Positions 31,130 to 43,664 of a stretch of 64,000 nucleotides of DNA are shown here, piece by piece (the stretch's first letter is position 1; each line of letters starts with the position of its first letter). A program made the translations under genes and the position numbers. This DNA is from Celeribacter indicus. Lineage in GTDB: Bacteria; Pseudomonadota; Alphaproteobacteria; Rhodobacterales; Rhodobacteraceae. The notes beneath the pieces were generated by a model. It did no database searches. It was not told the DNA's origin and saw nothing but the letters and a program-made list of their open reading frames with translations. The stretch spans positions 3,658,001 through 3,722,000 of the forward strand of contig NZ_CP004393.1 of assembly GCF_000819565.1 (NCBI RefSeq). Reading direction: 5' to 3'.

Positions 31130-32923
31130 TCAGCCCTCCTGCGGGAGGATGCGCAGGCTCAGCTCGCGCAGCTGTTCGTTGCTGGGCTCGGACGGCGCGC
31201 CCATCATCAGATCCTCGGCCCGCTGGTTCATCGGGAAGAGCATCACCTCGCGGATGTTCTCCTCACCGGCGAGGATCATCACCGCGCGGTCGATGCCGAG
31301 GGCACAGCCGCCGTGCGGCGGGGCGCCGTACTGGAAGGCGTTGACGAGACCGCCGAACCGCTTGCGCACTTCGGCCTCGTCGTATCCCGCGATCTCGAAG
31401 GCCTTGAACATGATCTCCGGGCGGTGGTTGCGGATCGCGCCGGACACCAGCTCATAGCCGTTGCAGGCGAGGTCGTACTGGTTGCCCAGCACCTCGAGCG
31501 GATCGCCCGCAAGCGCCTCCATCCCGCCCTGCGGCATGGAGAAGGGGTTGTGTTCGAAGTCGATCCGGCCGGTTTCCTCGTCCTGCTCGTAGATCGGGAA
31601 ATCCACGATCCAGGCGAACATGAACTGCTCGCGCCAGTTTTCGTCGGCGGGATCTTTCGGCGTCTCCTCCCAGATCACCGTGCGCGCCTTGCCGGCGACA
31701 CGTTCGAAAGTCTTCGGACGCCCGCCGAGGAAGAAGGCCGCGTCGCCCACGCCGAGCCCAAGCTGCTGGCGGATCGCCTCGGTACGTTCGGGGCCGATGT
31801 TCTTGGCGAGGGGACCGGCGGCTTCCATGCCGTCCCCGGCCTCCCGCCAGAAGATATAGCCCATCCCCGGCAGGCCCTCCTGCTGGGCGAACTTGTTCAT
31901 CCGGTCGCAGAACTTGCGCGAGCCGCCTTTCGGCGCGGGAATGGCGCGGACCTCGTTGCCCTCCTGTTCGAGGAGCTTGGCGAAGATCGCGAAACCCGAG
32001 CCGCGGAAATGTTCGGAGACGTCCTGCATCCGGATCGGGTTGCGCAGGTCGGGCTTGTCGGTGCCGTACCAGAGCGCCGCATCGCGGTAGGAGATCTGCG
32101 GCCAGTCGCGGTTCGACCTGCGCCCTTCCCCGAAGGTATCGAACATGTCCGCGATCACCGGCTCCATCACGTCGAAGATGTCCTGCTGGGTGACGAAGGA
32201 CATCTCCATGTCGAGCTGGTAGAAATCCGTGGGCGAGCGGTCGGCGCGCGGATCCTCGTCGCGGAAGCACGGCGCGATCTGGAAATACTTGTCGAAGCCC
32301 GAGACCATCAGGAGCTGCTTGAACTGCTGCGGGGCCTGCGGCAGGGCGTAGAACTTGCCCGGATGCAGGCGCGAGGGCACGAGGAAGTCGCGCGCGCCCT
32401 CGGGGGAGGAGGCGGTGATGATCGGCGTCTGGAATTCGTTGAACCCCTTCGCCCACATCCGCTTGCGCAGGTCGGCGACCACGTTCGAGCGCAGGATCAT
32501 GTTGCGCTGCATCACCTCGCGGCGCAGGTCGAGATAGCGGTATCTCAGGCGCGTCTCCTCGGGATATTCCTGATCGCCGAAGACCATGAGCGGCAGTTCC
32601 TTCGCCGCGCCCAGCACCTCGAGATCCCGCACGAAGACCTCGATCTCGCCGGTCGGCAGCTTCGGGTTCACCAGATCCGCATCCCGCGCCTTCACCACGC
32701 CGTCGATGCGGATGCACCATTCCGAACGCACCTTTTCCATCTCGGAGAAGACGGGGCTGTCCGGATCGCAGAGCACCTGCGTCACCCCGTAATGGTCGCG
32801 CAGGTCGACAAAGAGAATGCCGCCATGGTCACGGATACGGTGCACCCAGCCCGACAGGCGGACGGTCTCGCCCACGTTGGAGGCGTTCAGTTCGGCGCAG
32901 GTGTGGCTGCGATAGACATGCAT
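31130..32923 (-). CDS. aspS: Aspartyl-tRNA synthetase
   Basis: Class II synthetase, 597 aa. The N-terminal OB-fold anticodon domain ([19 protein letters not shown]) is followed by the catalytic core with motif 2 [19 protein letters not shown], the bacterial GAD insert, and motif 3 in [19 protein letters not shown]. Many Alphaproteobacteria use a non-discriminating enzyme that also makes Asp-tRNA-Asn; this cannot be settled by eye. Divergent from the GT87 gene. Confidence 0.97.
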   Translation of the reverse strand: MHVYRSHTCAELNASNVGETVRLSGWVHRIRDHGGILFVDLRDHYGVTQVLCDPDSPVFSEMEKVRSEWCIRIDGVVKARDADLVNPKLPTGEIEVFVRDLEVLGAAKELPLMVFGDQEYPEETRLRYRYLDLRREVMQRNMILRSNVVADLRKRMWAKGFNEFQTPIITASSPEGARDFLVPSRLHPGKFYALPQAPQQFKQLLMVSGFDKYFQIAPCFRDEDPRADRSPTDFYQLDMEMSFVTQQDIFDVMEPVIADMFDTFGEGRRSNRDWPQISYRDAALWYGTDKPDLRNPIRMQDVSEHFRGSGFAIFAKLLEQEGNEVRAIPAPKGGSRKFCDRMNKFAQQEGLPGMGYIFWREAGDGMEAAGPLAKNIGPERTEAIRQQLGLGVGDAAFFLGGRPKTFERVAGKARTVIWEETPKDPADENWREQFMFAWIVDFPIYEQDEETGRIDFEHNPFSMPQGGMEALAGDPLEVLGNQYDLACNGYELVSGAIRNHRPEIMFKAFEIAGYDEAEVRKRFGGLVNAFQYGAPPHGGCALGIDRAVMILAGEENIREVMLFPMNQRAEDLMMGAPSEPSNEQLRELSLRILPQEG

Positions 32924-32974
32924 GGGGACTTCCTTCGGAGTTCTGAGACGGCTCTGTCATGTGACGCTCGCGCT

Positions 32975-33003
32975 GATACACCCCTGTGGGGCGGGAAAGT
33001 CAA
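32975..33003 (-). promoter_or_regulatory. Candidate aspS promoter
   Basis: TTGACT (33003-32998), 17 bases, TGTATC (32980-32975), about 52 bases before the aspS ATG. Confidence 0.5.
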
Positions 33004-33142
33004 GCCTTGGCGGGGCGCGCAAGGGTTGCGCCGGGCGAAATCCTCCGGCACTCTCCGCTCGGGCGTCCCGACCCGCCATTTCTCCCCTGCGCGTGCGCCC
33101 CGACCGCCCGCGCGCCGCCGCAAAGCAAGTCCGACGCCCCAG

Positions 33143-34429
33143 ATGAGCGATCTGTCAGACAGCCCCCGCCCCGCTTCGGACCGGACCGGTCTGGCGCTCC
33201 GGATCGGACTGGGCGCGGCCTTTGTCCATGTCTTCGCCACGATGTTCTGGAACGGCTGGCCCGCGGATCTTTCCGCGGTGTATTTTGCCGCGAAATCCGT
33301 TGCGACGGGCAATCCCGGCGCGATCTATGCGGCGCCGCCGGATTTCTTTTCTCCCGGCACACCCGCGCCCTGGGTCGCTCTTGCCGAGGGCACCGGCCAT
33401 GGCGACAAGGTGATCCTGCCTTATCTCTACCCGCCGCTCTGGGCGCATCTTCTGGCGCCTCTGACCGAGGTCGTCCCTCCGATGGCGTTCTTCAACACCG
33501 TCCTGATCCTCCATCTCGCGATGCTGGCCGCGATGCCCTGGATCGGCTGGCAGATCGCGCGGCCGGCGGGACTGGCGCTGCGCCACTGGCTGCCCATCGG
33601 ATTTCTCCTGTTGCTCACCTCCGCACCAAGCCTCGGCGCGATCATCCAGAACCAGCCGCAGATCGCCGTCACCTTCCTCGTGCTTCTGGCGGCGCTCGCC
33701 GCCCGGCGCGACCGGCCCGTCTCCGCGGGGCTCCTGCTCGCCCTCGCCGCCGCGCTCAAGCTTCAACCCGCGCTCTTCGGCCTTGTCTTCCTGCTCACAC
33801 GCAACTGGCGCGCGGCCGGGGCGATGGCGTGCGCGGGTGGCGCGCTTCTGTCGCTGTCCCTCCTGCTCGGCGGCCTCGACGCACATCGCGACATGCTCGC
33901 CCGCCTGGCAGAGATCGACGCGATGGTCGTCTACACAAAGGTGAATTACGCGCTCGAAAGCCTGCTTTACCAGATCTCCCAGGTTCTTCAGGGCACGCCG
34001 CTCCCCGACGGGCGCGCCATGGCCTATCCGATCCTCGATGCGCCTTCCTGGGTGCAGACCGTGCCCAAGCTCCTGTTCGCGGCCGGTCTGCTCAGCCTCG
34101 TCCTCCGGGCCCGCCGGTTCACCGGGCCCCGGCTCTGGCTCGCCCTCGCCCTGCTCGGCGCGCTCTTCGGGCCGCTGTCCTGGGGACATTATTTCGTGCT
34201 CCCGACGATGCTCCTCCCTGCCCTTTTCGAAGACGGCGCGCGCCGCACGGACCGGCTCTGGCTCGCAGCTTTCGCGATCCTGTTTTCCTTTCCGCTCTAC
34301 AGCGCGCTCATTCCCTTCAACGAACCCCTCATGGTGAGCCAGATCCCTCCGCTACTGATGCTGCTCGGACTGACGCTTCATGTGCTGCTTCCGGCGCGCG
34401 CCGGATCCCGCGCCGCTTCGCCCAGATGA
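33143..34429 (+). CDS. GT87-type polytopic glycosyltransferase (DUF2029)
   Basis: 428 aa with about ten predicted membrane helices, for example LALRIGLGAAFVHVFATMFW, AFFNTVLILHLAMLAAMPWI and GLLLALAAALKLQPALFGLV. It resembles GT-C glycosyltransferases of family 87, which use polyprenyl-phosphate sugars on the periplasmic side. The pattern YLYPPLWAHLLAPL after the first periplasmic loop and LKLQPALFGLVFLL are typical. Sugar and acceptor are unknown. Located between aspS and carB with no polysaccharide cluster nearby. Confidence 0.85.
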   Translation: MSDLSDSPRPASDRTGLALRIGLGAAFVHVFATMFWNGWPADLSAVYFAAKSVATGNPGAIYAAPPDFFSPGTPAPWVALAEGTGHGDKVILPYLYPPLWAHLLAPLTEVVPPMAFFNTVLILHLAMLAAMPWIGWQIARPAGLALRHWLPIGFLLLLTSAPSLGAIIQNQPQIAVTFLVLLAALAARRDRPVSAGLLLALAAALKLQPALFGLVFLLTRNWRAAGAMACAGGALLSLSLLLGGLDAHRDMLARLAEIDAMVVYTKVNYALESLLYQISQVLQGTPLPDGRAMAYPILDAPSWVQTVPKLLFAAGLLSLVLRARRFTGPRLWLALALLGALFGPLSWGHYFVLPTMLLPALFEDGARRTDRLWLAAFAILFSFPLYSALIPFNEPLMVSQIPPLLMLLGLTLHVLLPARAGSRAASPR

Positions 34430-34458
34430 ATTTCTGACGACAGCCCTGCCGCAGGGTC

Positions 34459-34486
34459 TTGCACCTCGCCGCCCCATGGCTATAAC
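34459..34486 (+). promoter_or_regulatory. Candidate carB promoter
   Basis: TTGCAC (34459-34464), 16 bases, TATAAC (34481-34486), about 70 bases upstream of the carB ATG. Confidence 0.55.
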
Positions 34487-34557
34487 CCACGACAATTTGC
34501 GCGGGTCCTGCACGGAAGCCGCGCGACACGCTGCTCACAACATTGCCGGGGTCCGCC

Positions 34558-37917
<3,360 letters not shown>

Positions 37918-37948
37918 GGCTCGGCCACATCGGAAAGTCCACGAACCG

Positions 37949-37977
37949 AAACGCCCCGCGCCGCAGCGGGGCGTTTT
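37949..37977 (+). terminator. Terminator after carB
   Basis: Eleven-base stem AAACGCCCCGC (37949-37959) with GCGGGGCGTTT (37966-37976), six-base loop, T run at 37974-37977. Confidence 0.88.
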
Positions 37978-38473
37978 GCGTTCTGCCTGCCCACGCGGCG
38001 CCAGCGAACCGGAAAAGAAATATCGCGAGGCGCGGGATCGGCAACGAAGATGTCCTCGTCACGGGTTTTGTCCGCGGCGTTCGCCGCCTCCATCGGGATC
38101 TGGATGTCATCAAGCAGACCAACTGACAGCCGGAATATCCGGGGGAAGACTTCGGCCTCCTGCTCTCGATCATGGACATTTCTTTCCGCTCTCGACGAAG
38201 ATCAACCTCAAATCCCTTGACTTATCGCCGCGCGTCCTCCATCTGACATCTATCCGCACCCCATGCTGCCGCGTGAGCAGCCGCGCTTCGCTGAAGCGCC
38301 GCAGGTGCGAGATGACGGGCGGCACACGCCCAGAGGTTCCCAACATCACGCAGGGGTCCGGCGGAAAGACGGGGCGGGCATGTGGCCCTTTCCGGAGACC
38401 TTTTCCGCGACCAATGATGCGCGCCCCGAACCGGGCGCGAGCCGCGTGTGGGTCCGCCCACCAAAGGATATAC
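37978..38473. other. Long intergenic region / helicase leader
   Basis: About 500 bases with no convincing gene. Open frames here lack ribosome sites and protein-like composition. A weak promoter may start at TTGACT (38217-38222), which would give a leader of roughly 200 bases. Near the gene a hairpin CGCGCCC/GGGCGCG (38420-38439) precedes the AAAGGAT ribosome site. Long structured leaders are common for cold-induced DEAD-box helicase genes. Confidence 0.4.
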
Positions 38474-39781
38474 ATGACTGATTTTACCATGCTCGGCCTC
38501 AAGCCGAAGCTTCTCTCCGTGCTCGATGAGCTTGGCCTCGACACGCCCACCCCCATCCAGGCCCGCGCCATCCCCGAGGTGATGAACGGCCGCGACGTGA
38601 TGGGCCTTGCCCAGACCGGCACCGGCAAGACGCTCGCCTTCGGCCTGCCGCTCCTGCACATGGCGCTGACCGACGGGTCCAAGCCCGCGCCGAAGACCGT
38701 GCGCGCGCTCATCCTCGCCCCGACCCGCGAACTGGTGAACCAGATCGCCGACGGGCTCTTCCCCTTCATCAAGGGCAGCCACCTGAAACTCAACCGCGTG
38801 GTCGGCGGCGTGTCGATCAACGCGCAGGTGAACCGGCTCGAGCGCGGCACGGACATTCTCGTGGCGACGCCGGGCCGTCTCATCGACCTCATCGACCGCA
38901 AGGCGGTGCGGCTCGACGAGACGACCTTCCTCGTGCTCGACGAGGCCGACCAGATGCTCGACATGGGCTTCATCCATGCCCTGCGCCGGCTCGTCCCGAT
39001 GCTCGCGAAGGAGCGCCAGACGATGCTGTTCTCGGCGACGATGAACAAGCAGATGAACGAGATCGCGCAGAGCTACCTCTCCTCGCCCGTGCGCATCGAG
39101 GTCTCGCCTCCGGGTAAGGCCGCCGACAAGATCGAGCAGGAGGTCCACTTCCTGCCGCAGCCCGAGAAGGTCACGAAGCTCAAGGATCTGCTCTCCGAGC
39201 ATCCGGGCGAGCTGGCGCTGGTCTTCGCGCGCACCAAGCACGGGGCCGAGCGGCTGTCGCGCCAGCTCGAACGCGACGGGTTCAAGTCCGGTTCGATCCA
39301 CGGCAACAAGTCGCAGGGCCAGCGCGAGCGCACGATCAAGGCGGCGCGCGAAGGCCAGATCGACGTGATGGTCGCGACCGACGTGGCCGCGCGGGGGATC
39401 GACATTCCGCTCGTGCGCCATGTCTACAACTTCGAGCTGCCGAACGTGCCGGAGAATTTCGTGCACCGGATCGGCCGCACCGCGCGCGCCGGGCGGGACG
39501 GGAAGGCCGTGGCCTTCTGCGCGCCGACCGAGCTCGACGAGTTCCGCGCGATCGAGAAGGTGATGAAACTGCGCATCCCGATCGCCACCCCCGCCTCCTG
39601 GGCGGCCGATGACGTGCGCGCCGAACCGAAGCCGAAACCGCAGGGCGGCGGACGCCGCCGTGGCGGTGGTGGCGGCGGCCGTCCCGGCGCGGCGAAGGCG
39701 GGAGCAGGCCAGGGTCAGGGTCAGGGCCAGAACCGCGGCAGGGCCAAGGCCCGCCGTCCCCGCCGCAAGGTCGAGGCGTAA
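38474..39781 (+). CDS. DEAD-box RNA helicase, RhlE-like
   Basis: ATP-dependent RNA helicase for ribosome assembly or RNA turnover. 435 aa. Visible motifs in order: Q motif DTPTPIQARAIP, Walker A AQTGTGKT, PTRELVNQ, TPGRL, DEAD, SAT, then domain 2 with ATDVAARGIDIP and HRIGRTARAGRDG. From about residue 380 a basic Gly/Arg-rich tail (GGGRRRGGGGGGRPG, then GQGQGQGQNRGR) probably binds RNA. I start at ATG 38474 after AAAGGAT. It has a long leader and its own terminator. Confidence 0.93.
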   Translation: MTDFTMLGLKPKLLSVLDELGLDTPTPIQARAIPEVMNGRDVMGLAQTGTGKTLAFGLPLLHMALTDGSKPAPKTVRALILAPTRELVNQIADGLFPFIKGSHLKLNRVVGGVSINAQVNRLERGTDILVATPGRLIDLIDRKAVRLDETTFLVLDEADQMLDMGFIHALRRLVPMLAKERQTMLFSATMNKQMNEIAQSYLSSPVRIEVSPPGKAADKIEQEVHFLPQPEKVTKLKDLLSEHPGELALVFARTKHGAERLSRQLERDGFKSGSIHGNKSQGQRERTIKAAREGQIDVMVATDVAARGIDIPLVRHVYNFELPNVPENFVHRIGRTARAGRDGKAVAFCAPTELDEFRAIEKVMKLRIPIATPASWAADDVRAEPKPKPQGGGRRRGGGGGGRPGAAKAGAGQGQGQGQNRGRAKARRPRRKVEA

Positions 39782-39787
39782 ACGAAC

Positions 39788-39815
39788 AAAGGCGACCCCC
39801 GCGGGTCGCCTTTTC
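39788..39815 (+). terminator. Terminator after the DEAD-box gene
   Basis: Stem AAAGGCGACCC (39788-39798) with GGGTCGCCTTT (39803-39813), then TTCC. Confidence 0.85.
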
Positions 39816-39847
39816 CATGTCCCTTCCTGTCGCGCAGGCGGGGAGGC

Positions 39848-40306
39848 TCAGGTCGCCTCCTGCTCCAGATGCAGCTTCATGATGATGAGCACCTGTTGCA
39901 GTTCGAGCGTTTCGCGCAACAGACGCTTGGCCTCGGTGATGGTGATGATGCCGTCGCCGATCGCGTCGGAATATTCGGCCATCAGCATGGCGAAACGCTG
40001 GGACAGCGCCACGACGTCGGAATTCACCCCGCCCTGTGCGGGAGGCCGGTTGCGCGCGGCATCGTAGGAGAGCGCGATTCCCTTGAGCTCGGCCAGCGCG
40101 GAGGTGACATGCGGATAGCTCGCCGCCGCCTCGATCTGCGCCACGGCATCCACGGGCATGTAACGGTCGGCATGTTCCTCCGCCGTCGAATAATACCGCC
40201 CCAGCGTGGCCTTCGATTTTCCGGTGAGGGCGCAGGCCGCCTCGAGGCCGACATCCTTGACCAGAGCCTCGGTATGCTTCTTCAAATAATTTCCGGCAGA
40301 GGTCAT
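39848..40306 (-). CDS. HTH protein resembling phage CII-type regulators
   Basis: 152-aa soluble helical protein. Residues 10-45 (LVKDVGLEAACALTGKSKAT, then LGRYYSTA) read as a helix-turn-helix like the phage CII regulatory family. The C-terminal half has coiled-coil character (DGIITITEAKRLLRETLELQ, then QVLIIMKLHLEQE). The best description is a CII-like or XRE-adjacent DNA-binding protein; target unknown. No phage genes surround it, and similar single genes occur in Rhodobacteraceae chromosomes. It converges on the helicase gene and diverges from tdk across 363 bases. Confidence 0.6.
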   Translation of the reverse strand: MTSAGNYLKKHTEALVKDVGLEAACALTGKSKATLGRYYSTAEEHADRYMPVDAVAQIEAAASYPHVTSALAELKGIALSYDAARNRPPAQGGVNSDVVALSQRFAMLMAEYSDAIGDGIITITEAKRLLRETLELQQVLIIMKLHLEQEAT

Positions 40307-40669
40307 TCTGCGTATCTCTGTTGCTCATGGCGACACATCCGGGGGAATGTGCCGCATTCTTTCCCATTACTGCCCTGAATAGCACATGACATACAAGTGT
40401 CTACCTGCCGTTGCAGGCGTGACGAGGATCCGATGTCCTGGCACATCGGTTCGGGTGGGAGCCGGAACGGAAGAAACTGCACGCCGACGATCCGAAGGGT
40501 CCCGGCACCCTCATCCCCAATGTCCCGAAACGGACAACGTCGGGCCCGGCTCGCGGATGCAGGATCTTTCGGCTCCCACCCGTCAACCGGGGACGCGATC
40601 TGCGGTTTTTCGCACCTGCCCGGCGAAGGCGTCTTGATCCTGCGGCGGGCCTTCTGGCAAAGCCTCCGC
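40307..40669. other. Intergenic region between the HTH gene and tdk
   Basis: 363 bases without a convincing gene. Short open frames on the plus strand lack ribosome sites. The part at 40345-40410 is the most AT-rich and is the likely promoter zone. GC-rich dyads follow toward tdk, but I see no clear operator or riboswitch. Confidence 0.4.
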
Positions 40670-41257
40670 ATGGCAAAGCTCTACTTCCAGTATTCGACCA
40701 TGAACGCGGGGAAATCGACCCTGCTGCTTCAGGCATCCTACAACTATCGCGAACGCGGGATGGAGACCTATCTCATCACCGCGCGCCTCGACGACCGCGC
40801 CGGCGAGGGGCGGATCGCGAGCCGGATCGGCATCGGGGAGGTGGCGGACACCTTCGCGGAGGGAGAGGATCTTTTCGCCAAGATCGCCGCCCGGATCGCC
40901 CGAAATGACGTTGCGTGCATCTTCATCGACGAGGCGCAGTTCCTGAGCCGCGCGCAGGTCTGGCAACTGGCCCGCGTGGTCGATGACCTGAAGGTGCCGG
41001 TCATGTGCTACGGGCTGCGGGTGGATTTCCGGGGTCATCTCTTTCCCGGTTCGGCCGCCCTGCTGGCGCTGGCCGACGAGATGCGGGAGATCCGCACGAT
41101 CTGCCATTGCGGCAAGAAGGCGACGATGGTCGTGCGCATGGCCGAGGACGGGCGTGTGCTGACCGAGGGCGCGCAGGTCGAGATCGGCGGCAACGAACGC
41201 TACGTCTCGCTCTGCCGGAAGCATTGGCGCGAGGCGGTGGGGGACCGCCCCGCGTGA
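40670..41257 (+). CDS. tdk: Thymidine kinase
   Basis: Phosphorylates thymidine to dTMP in nucleoside salvage; a type II tetrameric enzyme. 195 aa. P-loop in YSTMNAGKSTLLLQ at the N-terminus, DEAQFLSRAQVWQLA near residue 85 (catalytic acidic region), lasso-loop region YGLRVDFRGHLFPGS, and zinc ligands in ICHCGKKA and SLCRKHW. ATG 40670 gives the standard MAKLYFQYSTMNAGKS start; a TTG at 40634 has a better ribosome site and remains possible. Its stop lies in the second GTGAGTATTT motif. Confidence 0.93.
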   Translation: MAKLYFQYSTMNAGKSTLLLQASYNYRERGMETYLITARLDDRAGEGRIASRIGIGEVADTFAEGEDLFAKIAARIARNDVACIFIDEAQFLSRAQVWQLARVVDDLKVPVMCYGLRVDFRGHLFPGSAALLALADEMREIRTICHCGKKATMVVRMAEDGRVLTEGAQVEIGGNERYVSLCRKHWREAVGDRPA

Positions 41258-41282
41258 GTATTTTCACAGCAAAGGAAACTCA
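41253..41282. repeat. 3'-end motif, copy 2 (GTGAGTATTTT...CAGCAAA...CTCA)
   Basis: The tdk stop lies inside GTGAGTATTTT. CACAGCAAAGGAAACTCA follows, ending at the stop of the convergent tRNA-binding protein gene. Same layout as 28760-28788. Confidence 0.6.
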
Positions 41283-41621
41283 GTGGAGCCGCCCGCCCAC
41301 CGGCACCGGGCGGTCGGGGCGCGCGAGCACCACCTCGCCACCGGCATCGGGAAGGCCCAGGACCAGCACCTCGGACATGAAGCGGCCGATCTGGCGCGGC
41401 GGGAAGTTCACCACCGCCATGACCTGTTGCCCGACGAGCGTTTCGGGCGTGTAATGCGCGGTGATCCGGGCGGAGGAGCGTTTCTCCCCGATCTCCGGGC
41501 CGAAGTCGATCCAGAGCTTGATCGCGGGCTTGCGCGCCTCCGGATAGGGTTCGGCGCGGGTGACGGTCCCCACCCGCACATCGACCTTCAGGAAGTCGTC
41601 GAAGGAAATTTCATCCGTCAC
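41280..41621 (-). CDS. csaA: tRNA-binding domain protein (CsaA-like)
   Basis: 113-aa stand-alone OB-fold of the EMAP/Trbp type. Seen: [65 protein letters not shown]. CsaA binds tRNA and was also described as an export-related chaperone in Bacillus; the role here is unproven. Its ATG overlaps the proC stop (ATGA), so it is the second gene of a proC-csaA unit. Confidence 0.9.
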   Translation of the reverse strand: MTDEISFDDFLKVDVRVGTVTRAEPYPEARKPAIKLWIDFGPEIGEKRSSARITAHYTPETLVGQQVMAVVNFPPRQIGRFMSEVLVLGLPDAGGEVVLARPDRPVPVGGRLH

Positions 41622-42421
41622 GCCAGGTCCTCGTCGCGCTTGATCGCCGCCTGAACCGCGCGGTCCATCAGGGGCGGCAGACCGGTTTCCTCGTCCATCA
41701 GCACGCGCAGCGCCTCGGCGGTGACGCCGCCCGGCGAGGTGACGTTGATGCGCAATTGCGCCGGGTCCTCGTCCGAGGTCTCCGCAAGCTGCCCGGCGCC
41801 GCCGACCGTCGCCTTTGCGAGTTTCATCGCCATGTCGGCGGGCAGGCCGGCCTTTTCGCCTGCCGCCGCCATCGCCTCGATCAGGTGGAATACATAGGCG
41901 GGACCGCAGCCGGAGATCGCGGTGAGCGGGCGGATCTGCGCCTCGCTCTCGAGCCGCACCACCTGCCCCACCGCGCGCAGGAGCTCCTCGGCGAGATCGA
42001 GATCGGCAGCGCTCGCCCGCGCATTGCCGACGATGCCCGTGATCCCGCGCCCGACCGCTGCCGGCGTGTTCGGCATGGCGCGCACAATCGGGGTGTCGGC
42101 TCCGAGCATCTCCTCGTAGGTCGCGATGGAGATCCCCGCCGCCACGGTCAGAAACAGGGTCGCGCCGCCGCCGAGCGCCTTCAGCGCCGGAAGCGCGTCG
42201 CCCATCATCTGCGGTTTCACCGCGATGAGCACGATGGCCGGAGCGTCGGGAAGCGCGGAGTTGAGGCGCACGCCGGTCGCCTTGAGCCAGTCCGACGGGT
42301 TAGGGTCGAGCACCGTCACCGACGCGGGCGGCAGACCGCCGTCGAGCCAGCCGCGGAGCATCGCCGAGCCCATCTTGCCACATCCCAGAAGCACCATGCC
42401 CCGCGTCTTCAGATCGTCCAT
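41618..42421 (-). CDS. proC: Pyrroline-5-carboxylate reductase
   Basis: Last step of proline synthesis, reducing pyrroline-5-carboxylate with NADPH. 267 aa. N-terminal Rossmann motif [14 protein letters not shown], then [13 protein letters not shown]. The C-terminal signature is [19 protein letters not shown] followed by [13 protein letters not shown] use ATG 42421 after GGCGGGAT; 19 upstream in-frame codons overlap the ybjN terminator. Translationally coupled to csaA. Confidence 0.95.
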   Translation of the reverse strand: MDDLKTRGMVLLGCGKMGSAMLRGWLDGGLPPASVTVLDPNPSDWLKATGVRLNSALPDAPAIVLIAVKPQMMGDALPALKALGGGATLFLTVAAGISIATYEEMLGADTPIVRAMPNTPAAVGRGITGIVGNARASAADLDLAEELLRAVGQVVRLESEAQIRPLTAISGCGPAYVFHLIEAMAAAGEKAGLPADMAMKLAKATVGGAGQLAETSDEDPAQLRINVTSPGGVTAEALRVLMDEETGLPPLMDRAVQAAIKRDEDLA

Positions 42422-42444
42422 GATCCCGCCTTTCGTCCGATGGA

Positions 42445-42476
42445 AAAGGAAAGCCCTCCGAGGGGCGTCGGAGGGC
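42445..42476 (-). terminator. Terminator after ybjN
   Basis: Stem GCCCTCCGA (42453-42461) with TCGGAGGGC (42468-42476). On the minus strand TTTCCTTTTCC follows. It separates ybjN from proC. Confidence 0.75.
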
Positions 42477-42529
42477 ACTCTAGCAATCTGTCCGGCGGGT
42501 TCAATCCGTCCGGCGGCGGCAACGCCGGG

Positions 42530-43030
42530 TCAGGCGCGCCCGTAGGCCTCGCGGATCGCCACGTCCATCGCCTCGGCGGCCGTGCGGTCGGCCCAGGCGA
42601 CGAGCTGGAACGCCGGATAGAAGCGTTCGCAGGCCCCCACCGCCGCGCCGATCATGCGGTCGACCTGTTCCGGGCTCGCGATCTGCCCGCCCGACAGCAC
42701 GAGGCCGTAGCGATAGACCATCAGGTTCTGTTCCTGCCAATAGGTGAAGGCCCCGGTCCAGATCTGGTCGTTGGCGCGGTTCAGCACGTCGAAGATCTGC
42801 GGCAGTTTTTCCTCGGGCGGCTCCATCTCGAAGGTGCAGATCAGGCGCAGCGTCTCGTCGTATTCGGACCAGGCGAGCGTGATCGAATAGGTGCGCCACT
42901 GTCCCTCGACCGCCATCGCGATCTGGTCTTCGGCGACCCGGTCGAATTCCCAATCGTTGTATTCGGCGAGATGCTCGCACAGGTCGATCGGGTGGATTTC
43001 GGTGGAAATGCTCTGCTCAGTAAACGACAT
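42530..43030 (-). CDS. YbjN-domain protein
   Basis: 166-aa cytoplasmic protein of the YbjN family, whose fold resembles type III secretion chaperones. Seen: [60 protein letters not shown], and [18 protein letters not shown]. Widespread in Alphaproteobacteria, with no firm function; E. coli YbjN affects motility and stress. The 280 bases upstream hold the DnaA-box-like cluster and the ubiK terminator. Confidence 0.88.
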   Translation of the reverse strand: MSFTEQSISTEIHPIDLCEHLAEYNDWEFDRVAEDQIAMAVEGQWRTYSITLAWSEYDETLRLICTFEMEPPEEKLPQIFDVLNRANDQIWTGAFTYWQEQNLMVYRYGLVLSGGQIASPEQVDRMIGAAVGACERFYPAFQLVAWADRTAAEAMDVAIREAYGRA

Positions 43031-43186
43031 ATGCGGCCTCGCCTGTTTTGGTCCGGTGGCTTACGCGACATCCCCATGGCGGCCACTAGGACTTGGTGCC
43101 TGCTCAAGGATCGGCGGGATCGGTGCCTCCCCTTTACTAGATATGGTGTCAGCAAATGCGCAAATCTGTAAAGCGAAATATTTGTG

Positions 43187-43259
43187 TTATCCCCAGCAAA
43201 GCGGGTCGCTCCACAGGTTGCCGGTTTTTTCCACAACTCCCGACCGCCCCTGTGGACAA
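43187..43259. promoter_or_regulatory. Cluster of DnaA-box-like sites
   Basis: TTATCCCCA (43187-43195), TTTTCCACA (43227-43235) and, on the minus strand, TTGTCCACA (43259-43251) each differ at one base from TTATCCACA. A further TCCACA core lies at 43210-43215. The sequence to the left (43150-43186) is AT-rich for this genome. Candidate replication origin or DnaA-titration/control site; inference only. Confidence 0.45.
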
Positions 43260-43284
43260 GAAAAAAGGCTCCCGAAGGAGCCTT
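43257..43284 (-). terminator. Terminator after ubiK
   Basis: Stem AAGGCTCC (43265-43272) with GGAGCCTT (43277-43284). On the minus strand TTTTTTCTTG follows. Confidence 0.85.
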
Positions 43285-43310
43285 CTCATCGCCCGGCGGA
43301 AAGGAGCCGG

Positions 43311-43559
43311 TCACGCCTTTTCGCGCCGCTCCAGCGCGTCGAGGCGCGTCTTCAGCTCCTCGTTTTCCTCGCGTGCCTTCTGCGCCATCGCGCGCACCGC
43401 GTCGAATTCCTCGCGGGTCACGAAATCGCGATCCGCGAGCCAGCGGTCCACCAGCCCCTTCATCGCGGTCTCCGCCTCGTCCCGCGCGCCCTGGGCCACG
43501 CCCATGGCGTTGGTCATGAGCTGCGAGATGTCGTCAAAAATCTTGTTCCGGGTCTGCAT
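43311..43559 (-). CDS. ubiK: UbiK-family accessory factor (BMFP/YqiC)
   Basis: 82-aa coiled-coil protein of the UbiK/BMFP family. In E. coli, UbiK helps assemble the ubiquinone biosynthesis complex; related proteins fuse membranes in vitro. Seen: [20 protein letters not shown], then a coiled coil ending [21 protein letters not shown] 43559 follows GGGAGAG. Divergent from lgt, with TTGTGA-N17-CATATT (43627-43599) as a possible promoter. Confidence 0.88.
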   Translation of the reverse strand: MQTRNKIFDDISQLMTNAMGVAQGARDEAETAMKGLVDRWLADRDFVTREEFDAVRAMAQKAREENEELKTRLDALERREKA

Positions 43560-43664
43560 GTCGCTCTCCCAAGCCGGCACTGTGTCGCGTTCGGGATCAA
43601 TATGGGGCGCATGGGCGGCAATCACAAGGTTGACTTCCCGCCTGCGCTCGCGACAGATGCGGCC

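Noticed and set aside
39848..40306. CII-like HTH gene as evidence of a prophage remnant
   Set aside because: No integrase, structural gene, attachment repeat or composition change around it; both neighbours are housekeeping genes.
40386..40637. 83-codon ORF between the HTH gene and tdk
   Set aside because: No ribosome site and a Pro/Arg/Ser-rich translation without structure.
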